From: Pseudomonadota bacterium
GTDB taxonomy: Bacteria > Pseudomonadota > Alphaproteobacteria > Reyranellales > Reyranellaceae
DNA: 6,825 nucleotides
Assembly (NCBI GenBank): GCA_023436825.1
Contig: JAEZHS010000736.1
Location: 1-6,825 of the forward strand
Reading direction: 5' to 3'
Below are positions 1 to 5,558 of the stretch, piece after piece. The notes under the pieces were generated by a model. The model was not told the origin of the DNA. It saw only the letters and a list, made by a program, of their open reading frames with translations, and did not search any database. The position numbers were made by a program, and so were the translations under genes. Positions within the stretch are counted from its first letter, which is position 1, and each line of letters starts with the position of its first letter.

Positions 1-75
1 GAGCACGAATGGGATGGCCGGAGGTTCCCGTTGGCCGTGGCGTTGCTTCGCGCCGTTCGACCGGCGGGCCGCCAG

Positions 76-477
76 TCAGTGCAGCTTCTGGCCGGCCGGC
101 GCGGAAAGCAGGCGCGACAGCGTGCGCATTTCCGGGGTCGAGGCGCCGTAGGCGCGGCGTTCCATCTCGCGATACAGGCGCACGATGTCGTTGCCGGTCT
201 CGGTGACCACCGCCCCGCCGCCTCCGCCACCGCCGGTCTGGGCCGTGACCACCGGCTCACGGAACATGTGGTTCAGCTCGTCGATCAGGAGCCACGCCTG
301 TCGATAGGACATGGCGAGCGCCCGGCCGGCGGCCGAGATCGATCCGGTCTCGTTTATCAGCTCGAGCAGGCGGATCTTGCCCGGCCCGATCGAGCGTTCG
401 TCGCCGAAGTCTATGCGCAGGTGCAGCGACGTCTTCGCGGCCGCCTTTGTCGTCTTCTTGACGGTGACTTTTCCCAT
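76..477 (-). CDS. Stand-alone ModE-type winged-helix transcriptional regulator
   Basis: The 133-residue protein matches the N-terminal DNA-binding half of ModE. A winged helix-turn-helix spans about residues 25-105. Its key stretch is ISAAGRALAMSYRQAWLLID (47-66), followed by the ModE-typical FREPVV (72-77), a glycine-rich wing and LYREME. Family knowledge: full ModE is about 260 residues and carries two C-terminal Mop/TOBE domains that bind molybdate. Those are absent here, as in many alphaproteobacterial single-domain homologues, so how it would sense molybdenum is unclear. The wing has seven consecutive glycines (82-88). I chose ATG at 477, preceded by a GGGG tract; an in-frame GTG at 480 is an alternative. 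The lysine-rich N-terminal tail (residues 3-15) is probably disordered. It is the obvious candidate to bind the palindromes at 1448 and 3149. Confidence is high for the family and moderate for the targets. Confidence 0.88.
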   Translation of the reverse strand: MGKVTVKKTTKAAAKTSLHLRIDFGDERSIGPGKIRLLELINETGSISAAGRALAMSYRQAWLLIDELNHMFREPVVTAQTGGGGGGGAVVTETGNDIVRLYREMERRAYGASTPEMRTLSRLLSAPAGQKLH

Positions 478-486
478 CACCCCATC

Positions 487-511
487 CCGGCAATTGTCTT
501 GCCGGATTATG
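487..511 (-). promoter_or_regulatory. Inverted repeat and possible -10 box upstream of the ModE-type gene
   Basis: A perfect 7-bp inverted repeat, CCGGCAA (487-493) and TTGCCGG (499-505) with a 5-nt spacer, lies about 10 bp before the start codon at 477. On the minus strand it is directly preceded by CATAAT (511-506), a possible -10 element. No convincing -35 is seen at the expected spacing (TGGCTT at 534-529 is poor). There is no T-run after the hairpin, so an intrinsic terminator is unlikely. It may be an operator for autoregulation or a hairpin in the leader. It does not resemble the TATA-rich ModE-like palindromes. Confidence 0.3.
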
Positions 512-541
512 CGTTGGCAGGCGGTGGGAAGCCAGATGTCG

Positions 542-1054
542 TCAGGCGGCCTGGTAGCCGATCACGGCCTGTCTCGAGGAACTCCTCCAGGCCCCACTTG
601 CCGTATTCGCGGCCGTTGCCGCAAACGCCGATCGGCTCGCGGGCGATCATGGTGGATTCTTGCAGGAACTCGAACGGGTAGGTCTCCAGCACCTCGATCA
701 TGCGCTCGAGATGGGCGATGCCGCGGCCGGCCTGGATGTCGTACGCGAACTGCAAGGGCGCCCACATTTCCCGGGAGGTCGCATTGCCGATCTCGGCCCG
801 CCGCTTGTTGTACTGCGCCAGGATCTCGCGCAGCATCTCCAGGCGCTCCTTGCGCGTGGTGCGGGCGAAGGCGGGAAGGCCGCACGGGCGGCGGCGACGG
901 CGCGGTCGACGTCGGCGGCGCTGCCCACGGCGATCCGGGTGTAGGCCTCTTCGGATGACGGGTCGATGACGTCGTCGAGCAGGGCCGGGGTCACCGGGTC
1001 GACTCATTTGCCGTCGATGTAGAACTGCCTCTCGTGCTGCAAGGAAAAGGCCAT
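542..1054 (-). pseudogene. Aldehyde dehydrogenase remnant, internally deleted and frameshifted
   Basis: The start at 1054 reads MAFSLQHERQFYIDGK, then TGA (1006-1004) where the family has Trp (IDGKW). Reading continues VDPVTPALLDDVIDPSSEEA and on to RAVAAARAAFP. One base is then lost near 862-874, and the next frame continues FARTTRKERLEMLREILAQY through MIAREPIGVCG. At about 614-620 this N-terminal part joins directly to NGREYGKWGLEEFLE, which belongs to the extreme C-terminus of the family. About 300 residues are missing, including the NAD-binding core and the catalytic Glu and Cys. A 2-base loss follows (GAGACAGGCC where GAGACnAAGGCC is expected), after which AVIGYQAA and TGA (544-542) restore the normal ending. 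With a nonsense codon, two frameshifts and a large deletion, it cannot encode an active enzyme. The intact ancestor was probably an NAD(P)-dependent aldehyde dehydrogenase of about 475-480 residues. Confidence 0.85.
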
Positions 1055-1055
1055 C

Positions 1056-1411
1056 GTGACAGGCTCGTTTCGCGAGGTGTCCTACGTGACCGGCGACGTT
1101 ACGGGTGACGGGCATGCGATCCTGCTGCGCGTCCAGACGGAACGCCATGGCTGAATCGACCTGTCGTTTCCCGCCGTCGACCTGCAGCATCTCGTGACTC
1201 TGCTGCTGATCCTGGGCGGCAAGCCGGCGATCCGGGGCCGCTACACCGCCTTCAGCGAGACCTTCCAGACGCAGCCGCTGCCGTTGCACGGGGTGTCACT
1301 CGGCCTCGACGAGAACGAGGGCGTGCTCACCGTCGAGGTCGGCGCCACCGTGCTGTCCTTCTCATTGCCATCGTCGAGCTGCAGGGGCAGGAGGTGGCGC
1401 CCTCGGCGTGA
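1056..1411 (+). pseudogene. Broken gene for a small protein of unknown function
   Basis: A coding-like frame starts at GTG 1056 after the purine-rich AAGGAAAAGG (1041-1050) and reads VTGSFREVSYVTGDV. TGA at 1152-1154 (codon 33) sits between RHG and IDLSFPAVDLQHLVTLLLIL. The same frame continues to GATVLSFS near 1362. The following residues, IAIVELQGQEVAPSA with TGA at 1409-1411, need a shift equal to one lost base. A further coding-like tail, KARLAAKRRF, ends at TGA 1441-1443 in yet another frame, so the ancestral stop may be there and a second base may have been lost near 1408. Restored, the protein would be about 118-130 residues. I do not recognise the family. Its start is 1 bp from the divergent dehydrogenase remnant, so the true ancestral start may lie elsewhere. 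Decay of a real gene is the best reading, although uncorrected assembly errors could contribute. Confidence 0.5.
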
Positions 1412-1447
1412 AGGCCCGGCTTGCCGCCAAACGCCGCTTCTGACACC

Positions 1448-1475
1448 ATCGCTATATCCATTTGGATATATCGAT
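1448..1475. promoter_or_regulatory. ModE-box-like palindrome upstream of the DUF2325 gene
   Basis: The 12-bp arms are ATCGCTATATCC (1448-1459) and GGATATATCGAT (1464-1475), separated by ATTT; 11 of 12 arm positions are complementary. The CG-to-CG span is 24 bp (1450-1473) with TATA-rich arms. This fits the CGnTATA...TATAnCG form of ModE operators as I remember it. It ends 13 bp before the ATG at 1489. CTGACA at 1440-1445 could be a -35 element, which would place the -10 region inside the palindrome, an arrangement suited to repression. The -10 match is weak. The same motif recurs at 3149. Confidence 0.7.
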
Positions 1476-1488
1476 CGGATTCCCGTCC

Positions 1489-2775
1489 ATGACTGCCATT
1501 CCTCGCTTCGACCCGCTGGCCGTGCGCGTCAACAATGGCGCCGGGGGCGGACTGCGCGGCATGCGCCTGTCGCCGCTGCCGCCGCGCATGATCGTTCCCG
1601 AGCTGGAAGAGCTGCGCGACGGCCGGTCGCGCCGCACCAGGATCTGGGAGCTGTCGCACCATCTGCATTGCTCGATCGTCGGCACCTGCCTGTCGACCGG
1701 CGAGCTGCGCCAGGTGCTGGCCAAGCTGGGTCCGGTGGCCGACGATTGCTCCGAGCACGATCTGCACGGCCGCGGTGTGACGCTCGCCAGCCAGCGCGAC
1801 GGGGCGGCGAAGGTCCTGCACAAGGCGCTCGACCGCAAGCACCGTATCGCCGTCGCGCGCTTCGACAAGGCGGGCACGGTCGACGCGGTGCGCGCCGAAT
1901 GGCGAGAGGCCGTCAAGCGCGGCGACATCCCCGGCGGCTATTGGGCGGCGATGACGCATCCGGCGGCGAGCGACGCGCTGGTTCGCGAGATCTTCGGCGA
2001 GGTCCATATGTTCTCCCACCTCGTGGGAGCGGCCAACCGAGCCGATATCCGCAAGCTCGCCGAGCTCGAGGCCGAGAACGACCGCCTGCGCGCCAAGCTC
2101 GCCCGCCAGCAGGACCAGTTGCGCGACGGCCTCACCCGGCGCGATGCCAGGATCCAGGAATTGAACGACCTGCTGGCCCGCCGCATCGGCGAGGAAGCGG
2201 CGGCCGGACAATCCGACGACGGCTCCGAACGCGCCGCTCTCGAGGGGCTGGTTGCAAGCCTGGAACAGCGGCTGCGCTCGGAGTGCAATCGCCGCATCGC
2301 GGTCGAAGAACGACTGGCGCGCCTCACCGGCGAGCTTGCCCGCGAACGCGAGCAGCACGCCACTGCGCGCCGGGACGGGGCGGTCCTGCGTGATGAGCTT
2401 GAAGCGATCGAGTCGGACCTTGCTCCGCAGACGGCCGAACCGGAGGCGGCGCCGACCTCGCTGGTCGGCCTGTCCGTGCTCTATGTCGGCGGCCGGACCG
2501 ATCGGCTCGGTCATCTGCGGGCGCTGAGCGAACAGCGCGGGGCGACGTTCCTGCACCACGACGGTGGCATCGATGATCGCAGCCGGCTTCTGGCCGGCCT
2601 GGTCAGCCGCGCCGACGTCGTCGTGTTCCCGGTCGATTGCGTCAGCCACGAGGCGGTGGCGATCGTGAAGCGCCTGTGCCGTCAGACGGCAAAGCCTTAT
2701 GTGGCGCTGCGCAGCAGCGGCACCGGGTCGTTCGTATCGGCGCTCGCCCGGGTGCCAAGCGGCCCTGCCTGGTAG
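1489..2775 (+). CDS. Coiled-coil protein with C-terminal DUF2325 domain
   Basis: The predicted protein has 428 residues and no signal peptide or membrane segment, so it is probably cytoplasmic. Its N-terminal part (about 45-115) is rich in possible metal ligands: His57, His58, His60, Cys61, Cys67, Cys87, His90, His93 and His111. A conserved-looking segment follows with EVHMFSHLVGAANRAD (171-186). Residues about 185-310 are charged heptad-like helix, probably coiled coil (ELEAENDRLRAKLA and VEERLARLTGELARERE). A DUF2325 domain covers about 327-420, from LSVLYVGGRTDRLGHLRAL through VVVFPVDCVSHEAV to CRQTAKPYVALRSSGTGSF. The family's function is unknown to me. A longer reading from TTG at 1462 would start inside the palindrome, so I chose ATG 1489, although its ribosome site is weak (CGGA at 1476-1479). 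The operator in front implies control by a ModE-type protein. A regulatory or metal-linked role is plausible but unproven. Confidence 0.88.
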   Translation: MTAIPRFDPLAVRVNNGAGGGLRGMRLSPLPPRMIVPELEELRDGRSRRTRIWELSHHLHCSIVGTCLSTGELRQVLAKLGPVADDCSEHDLHGRGVTLASQRDGAAKVLHKALDRKHRIAVARFDKAGTVDAVRAEWREAVKRGDIPGGYWAAMTHPAASDALVREIFGEVHMFSHLVGAANRADIRKLAELEAENDRLRAKLARQQDQLRDGLTRRDARIQELNDLLARRIGEEAAAGQSDDGSERAALEGLVASLEQRLRSECNRRIAVEERLARLTGELAREREQHATARRDGAVLRDELEAIESDLAPQTAEPEAAPTSLVGLSVLYVGGRTDRLGHLRALSEQRGATFLHHDGGIDDRSRLLAGLVSRADVVVFPVDCVSHEAVAIVKRLCRQTAKPYVALRSSGTGSFVSALARVPSGPAW

Positions 2776-2978
2776 CTCTGCACAGAGGTTTTGGCGGTTG
2801 ATCGACATCGATCCGATGCGGTGACAGCATTGCCTGCACGTCGGTCGAGCGACGCAAGCCGTGGTTATGACGGCACTGGCGACGCCCAGATATGGCCCCT
2901 CCTGGAGCACCAAAGGTCGCAATAAAAGAACCCCGGCTTTGCGATGGGCTGCTGCGACGGCGATATGAACCTAAGTTA
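2776..2978 (+). other. Non-coding stretch downstream of the DUF2325 gene, with small hairpins
   Basis: I see no gene here. Just after the stop is a short CTCTG-CA-CAGAG repeat (2776-2787) followed by a brief TTTT; it is too short to call a terminator. Further on are GATCGA-CA-TCGATC (2800-2813), a hairpin CGTCG/CGACG (2839-2843 and 2850-2854) and GCCGT/ACGGC (2858-2862 and 2870-2874). None has a proper T-tract. Base composition turns A/T-rich from about 2920, leading into the promoter at 2979. Transcription from the upstream gene may read through or end by a Rho-dependent route. Confidence 0.4.
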
Positions 2979-3007
2979 TTGACGAGAACTTTGGTTTTCG
3001 GTAGAGT
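2979..3007 (+). promoter_or_regulatory. Sigma70-type promoter upstream of msrB-dipZ
   Basis: TTGACG (2979-2984) and TAGAGT (3002-3007) are separated by exactly 17 bp, in a locally A/T-rich stretch. TTGACG matches TTGACA at 5 of 6 positions; TAGAGT matches TATAAT at 4 of 6. Transcription would start near 3014, leaving a leader of about 260 nt before msrB that contains the inverted-repeat tract at 3022-3121 and the palindrome at 3149. It is the best promoter-like sequence in the window. A separate promoter at the downstream palindrome remains possible. Confidence 0.5.
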
Positions 3008-3021
3008 GCAGGGCGTCTGGC

Positions 3022-3121
3022 GCTCTATGCATCGTTTATCCGACCGTAAGCCGGACCGCTCCCTCCTGGAGCCGGCGGCGCTCTTCGACGTGCCGGCGAC
3101 ATAGAGCTGCCGGTCGGGATA
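3022..3121 (+). promoter_or_regulatory. Candidate structured RNA leader with crossing inverted repeats
   Basis: GCTCTATG (3022-3029) is perfectly complementary to CATAGAGC (3100-3107). TATCCGACCG (3037-3046) pairs with CGGTCGGGATA (3111-3121) with one bulged G. The order is left1, left2, right1, right2, so the two pairings cross: they form a pseudoknot or are alternative folds. Between them is a hairpin with GCCGG (3050-3054) to CCGGC (3072-3076) and CTCC (3059-3062) to GGAG (3068-3071). GGCGCTCT also occurs twice as a direct repeat (3019 and 3077). The tract begins about 8 nt after the predicted transcript start. I match it to no known riboswitch class. It could be a leader, a small RNA, or chance pairing in GC-rich DNA. 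Confidence 0.3.
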
Positions 3122-3148
3122 GTTCGCCGTGGCCGCAATTCTCCTGTG

Positions 3149-3176
3149 GTCATAATATCCATATGAATATAACGAA
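3149..3176. promoter_or_regulatory. Second ModE-box-like palindrome, upstream of msrB-dipZ
   Basis: The arms are GTCATAATATCC (3149-3160) and GAATATAACGAA (3165-3176), separated by ATAT; 8 of 12 arm positions are complementary. It has the same arm length and 4-bp centre as the site at 1448 and is identical to it at 20 of 28 positions, including the shared ATATCCAT core. It lies about 100 bp before the msrB start and about 140 bp after the promoter at 2979. It would therefore act as a roadblock or govern a nearer promoter. TATAAC (3168-3173) is a possible -10, but no good -35 is in place. Confidence 0.6.
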
Positions 3177-3264
3177 CCGGGCGTCGGCCGCTTGGCGACA
3201 TGTCAACACTGCGTGAGCGCCATTGCGATCCCTGAAGCGCCGCATACCTCGCCCATCGGGAGCA

Positions 3265-3273
3265 GAGGAGGTG
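3265..3273 (+). promoter_or_regulatory. Strong ribosome binding site fixing the msrB start
   Basis: GAGGAGGTG lies 3 nt before ATG 3277 (about 5 nt from the GGAGG core) and is nearly a full complement of the 16S rRNA 3' end. It decides for ATG 3277 over upstream in-frame starts, and places a twin-arginine signal at the very N-terminus. Confidence 0.75.
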
Positions 3274-3276
3274 ACC

Positions 3277-3768
3277 ATGCTGAAGCGACGGCACATGGTG
3301 GCGTTCGGTATCGGCGGCGCAGCCTTTCTCGCGGCGGGGCGCTGGCAATTGCCTTCTGCGACGGCGGCCGACGAGACCTTCAAGGTGGTCCGGAGCGATG
3401 CGGAATGGCGGGCGGCGCTCTCGCCGCAGCAATACGCCGTGCTGCGCCGGGAGGCGACCGAGCGGCCTTACTCGAGCCCCCTGAACGACGAGTATCGCGC
3501 CGGCACGTTCCACTGCGCCGGTTGCCGGCTGGCTCTGTTCTCCTCCGACACCAAGTTCGACAGCAAGACCGGCTGGCCGAGCTTCTGGGCGCCGCTCGAC
3601 AGGGCCGTGGGCGTCAAGGTCGACAAGTCCATGGGCATGGCGCGTACGGAAGTGCACTGCGCCCAATGCGGCGGCCATCTCGGCCACGTCTTCGACGATG
3701 GTCCGCCGCCGACCCGGAAGCGTTACTGCATGAACGGCGTCGCCATGATCTTCGTTGCACGCGCCTGA
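3277..3768 (+). CDS. msrB: Tat-exported peptide-methionine (R)-S-oxide reductase MsrB
   Basis: The 163-residue protein reduces methionine-R-sulfoxide in oxidised proteins. The N-terminus MLKRRHMVAFGIGGAAFLAA, ending near SATA-A (residue 30), looks like a twin-arginine signal peptide, so the enzyme should act in the periplasm or attached to the membrane. The MsrB fold follows. Zinc cysteines are at 80 and 83 (CAGC) and 128 and 131 (CAQC). The substrate motif TGWPSFW is at 98-104, CGGHLGHVFDDGP at 131-143, and the catalytic Cys151 is in KRYCMNG. The usual resolving cysteine just before GWPSF (GCGWPSF in many homologues) is Thr98 here, so regeneration may go directly through a thioredoxin-like partner. 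dipZ starts 10 nt downstream and encodes such a partner. The operon context parallels the MsrB-thioredoxin pairing of neisserial PilB. The family call is very secure; export is likely. Confidence 0.95.
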   Translation: MLKRRHMVAFGIGGAAFLAAGRWQLPSATAADETFKVVRSDAEWRAALSPQQYAVLRREATERPYSSPLNDEYRAGTFHCAGCRLALFSSDTKFDSKTGWPSFWAPLDRAVGVKVDKSMGMARTEVHCAQCGGHLGHVFDDGPPPTRKRYCMNGVAMIFVARA

Positions 3769-3778
3769 GACAGCCGAA

Positions 3779-5554
3779 ATGCTTCTGTTCGTTCTCTCCT
3801 ATGTCGGTGGCGTGCTCACCATCATCAGCCCCTGCATCCTGCCGGTGCTGCCCTTCGTGTTCGCGCGGGCCGACCAGCCCTTCGTGAAAAGCGGCCTGCC
3901 CATGCTGCTGGGCATGGCGGTGACCTTTGCCCTCGTGGCCACCCTGGCCGCGGTGGGGGGCGGCTGGGTCGTCCACGCCAACGAATATGGCCGCATCGTC
4001 GCCATCGTCATCCTCGCAGCCCTCGGCGTCACGCTGCTCTTCCCGTCCCTGGCCGACCGGCTTGCCCGGCCGTTCGTTTCCGCCGGGGCGCGGCTGTCGA
4101 CCTGGGCTGCCGGCGACGGCGACAGCGAAAGCACGTTCCTCGCATCCTTCATCCTGGGCATCGCCACCGGCCTTCTCTGGGCGCCCTGCGCTGGACCGAT
4201 CCTCGGACTGATCCTGACCGGCGCCGCCTTGAACGGCGCCAGTGTCCAGTCCTCGCTGCTCCTGCTCGCCTATGCCGCGGGCGCCGCGACGTCGCTTGCG
4301 CTTGCCTTGCTGATCGGCGGGCGGCTCTTTGCCGCCATGAAGCGTTCGCTGGGGGCCGGCGAATGGCTGCGTCGCGGCCTCGGCGTAGCGGTGCTGGCCG
4401 GAGTGGGCGCCATCGCCCTCGGTCTCGATACCGGCGTCCTCACGCGGGTCTCGCTCGCCAGTACGTCGGACCTCGAGCAGGGCCTGATCGACGGCCTGGG
4501 CAAGGGGGCGGCTGGGCCGGTCGCGATGACCAGCGGCCCCAGCATGTCGATGACGGCGAGGCCGCCGGCCGGCGCGATGCCGGCATTGGGGGTCGAGGGC
4601 GGCCTGCCCGAGCTCGACGGTGCCACGGCCTGGCTGAACTCGCCGCCGCTCACCAAGCAGGGATTGCGCGGCAAGGTCGTGCTGATCGATTTCTGGACCT
4701 ACTCCTGCATCAACTGCTTGCGCGCCATTCCCTACGTCAGGGCGTGGGCGGAGAAGTACAAGGACAAGGGCTTGGTGGTGATCGGCGTGCACACGCCGGA
4801 GTTCGCCTTCGAGCGCAACATCGACAACGTGAAGCAGGCGATGCGCGAGCTGAAGATCCAGTATCCGGTCGCGATCGACAACAATTTCGCGATCTGGCGC
4901 GCTTTCGACAACCAGTACTGGCCGGCGCACTATTTCATCGATGCCGAGGGCAAGATCCGGCATCACCATTTCGGTGAAGGCAAGTATGACGAGTCCGAGG
5001 GCGTGATCCGGCAACTGCTGGCCGAGGCGGGACAGAAGGATCTCGGGTCAGGCACCGTCACGGTCAGCGCGACCGGCGCCGAGGCGGCATCGGACTCCGA
5101 CAGCGTCAAGTCGCCGGAGACCTACATCGGCTTCATGCGGTCGGAGAACTTCTCCTCCCCGGGCGGCACCAAGCAGGACGTCGACCATGTCTACACGCTG
5201 CCGCCCGAGCTCCGGTTGAACCAATGGGCGCTGGCCGGCACCTGGAAACGCGAGGACGAGAAGGCGACCCTGGACGCTGCCGGCGGCCGCATCGCCTTCC
5301 GCTTCCATGCTCGCGACCTGCATCTCGTGCTGGGACCCGCGGGGGACGGCAAACCGGTGCGCTTTCGCGTGCTGCTGGACGGCAAGCCGCCGGGCGAGGA
5401 CCACGGCATCGACGCCGCGGCCGACGGGACGGGAACGGTAAAGGAGCAGCGGCTCTACCAGCTGGTCCGGCAGAAGGGGCCCGTCAAGGAACGCACCTTC
5501 GAGATCGAGTTCCTCGATCCGGGCGTGCAGGCCTTCGCCTTCACTTTCGGCTGA
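3779..5554 (+). CDS. dipZ: DipZ-like transmembrane thiol-disulfide carrier (CcdA-thioredoxin-C-terminal domain fusion)
   Basis: The 591-residue fusion should move electrons from cytoplasmic thioredoxin across the membrane. Residues 1-225 form a CcdA/DsbD-type membrane domain of about six hydrophobic segments, with redox cysteines at 19 (SPCILPVLPF) and 137 (WAPCAGP). A Met/Pro/Gly-rich linker lies at about 245-272. A TlpA-like thioredoxin domain follows (about 275-418) with active site WTYSCINC, Cys310 and Cys313, and the typical VIGVHTPEF and WPAHYFID. The last ~150 residues (about 440-591) are the C-terminal domain of DipZ proteins, seen in YIGFMRSENFSSPGG and LNQWALAGTWKR; its role is not clear. 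ATG 3779 was chosen because the TTG at 3755 would overlap msrB and only adds a hydrophilic extension. The close spacing suggests translational coupling with msrB. The likely job is to recycle the exported MsrB and perhaps other periplasmic thiols. Mycobacterial DipZ has the same order of domains. Confidence 0.93.
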   Translation: MLLFVLSYVGGVLTIISPCILPVLPFVFARADQPFVKSGLPMLLGMAVTFALVATLAAVGGGWVVHANEYGRIVAIVILAALGVTLLFPSLADRLARPFVSAGARLSTWAAGDGDSESTFLASFILGIATGLLWAPCAGPILGLILTGAALNGASVQSSLLLLAYAAGAATSLALALLIGGRLFAAMKRSLGAGEWLRRGLGVAVLAGVGAIALGLDTGVLTRVSLASTSDLEQGLIDGLGKGAAGPVAMTSGPSMSMTARPPAGAMPALGVEGGLPELDGATAWLNSPPLTKQGLRGKVVLIDFWTYSCINCLRAIPYVRAWAEKYKDKGLVVIGVHTPEFAFERNIDNVKQAMRELKIQYPVAIDNNFAIWRAFDNQYWPAHYFIDAEGKIRHHHFGEGKYDESEGVIRQLLAEAGQKDLGSGTVTVSATGAEAASDSDSVKSPETYIGFMRSENFSSPGGTKQDVDHVYTLPPELRLNQWALAGTWKREDEKATLDAAGGRIAFRFHARDLHLVLGPAGDGKPVRFRVLLDGKPPGEDHGIDAAADGTGTVKEQRLYQLVRQKGPVKERTFEIEFLDPGVQAFAFTFG

Positions 5555-5558
5555 AGGC

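Noticed and set aside
1..75. Short GC-rich inverted repeat GGCGG/CCGCC after the ModE-type gene as terminator
   Set aside because: The loop would be 1-3 nt and no T-run follows on the minus strand. The first 75 bases show no supportable gene.
1004..1154. TGA at two expected or likely sense positions, suggesting recoding to Trp or selenocysteine
   Set aside because: The intact genes here (ModE-type gene, msrB, dipZ, moeA) all end in TGA, and both interrupted genes also carry frameshifts, so decay explains it.
1327..2922. 531-codon open frame on the minus strand across the DUF2325 gene
   Set aside because: It is the antisense shadow of a GC-rich gene. The plus strand has recognisable domains and an operator, and the minus product resembles nothing known to me.
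2924..2950. Possible terminator around AAAAGAACCCCGGCTTT
   Set aside because: The A-rich and GC-rich parts suggest a minus-strand terminator, but no complementary stem could be found.
2961..2984. Third ModE-like site overlapping the promoter at 2979
   Set aside because: The 24-bp window begins and ends with CG and has ATAT and TTATT, but the arms pair poorly and it lacks the ATATCC core of the two good sites.
2892..3104. 70-codon plus-strand open frame in the intergenic region
   Set aside because: It runs across the predicted promoter, lacks a ribosome site and has no protein-like pattern.
3090..3180. Protein-like reading on the minus strand (YDHRRIAATANYPDRQLY) through the second palindrome
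   Set aside because: It has no clear start, breaks down into basic low-complexity sequence downstream, and I recognise no family. It is at best an unidentifiable relic.
3614..5014. 466-codon minus-strand open frame over msrB-dipZ
   Set aside because: It lies opposite two confidently identified genes, has low-complexity composition and shows no family motifs.
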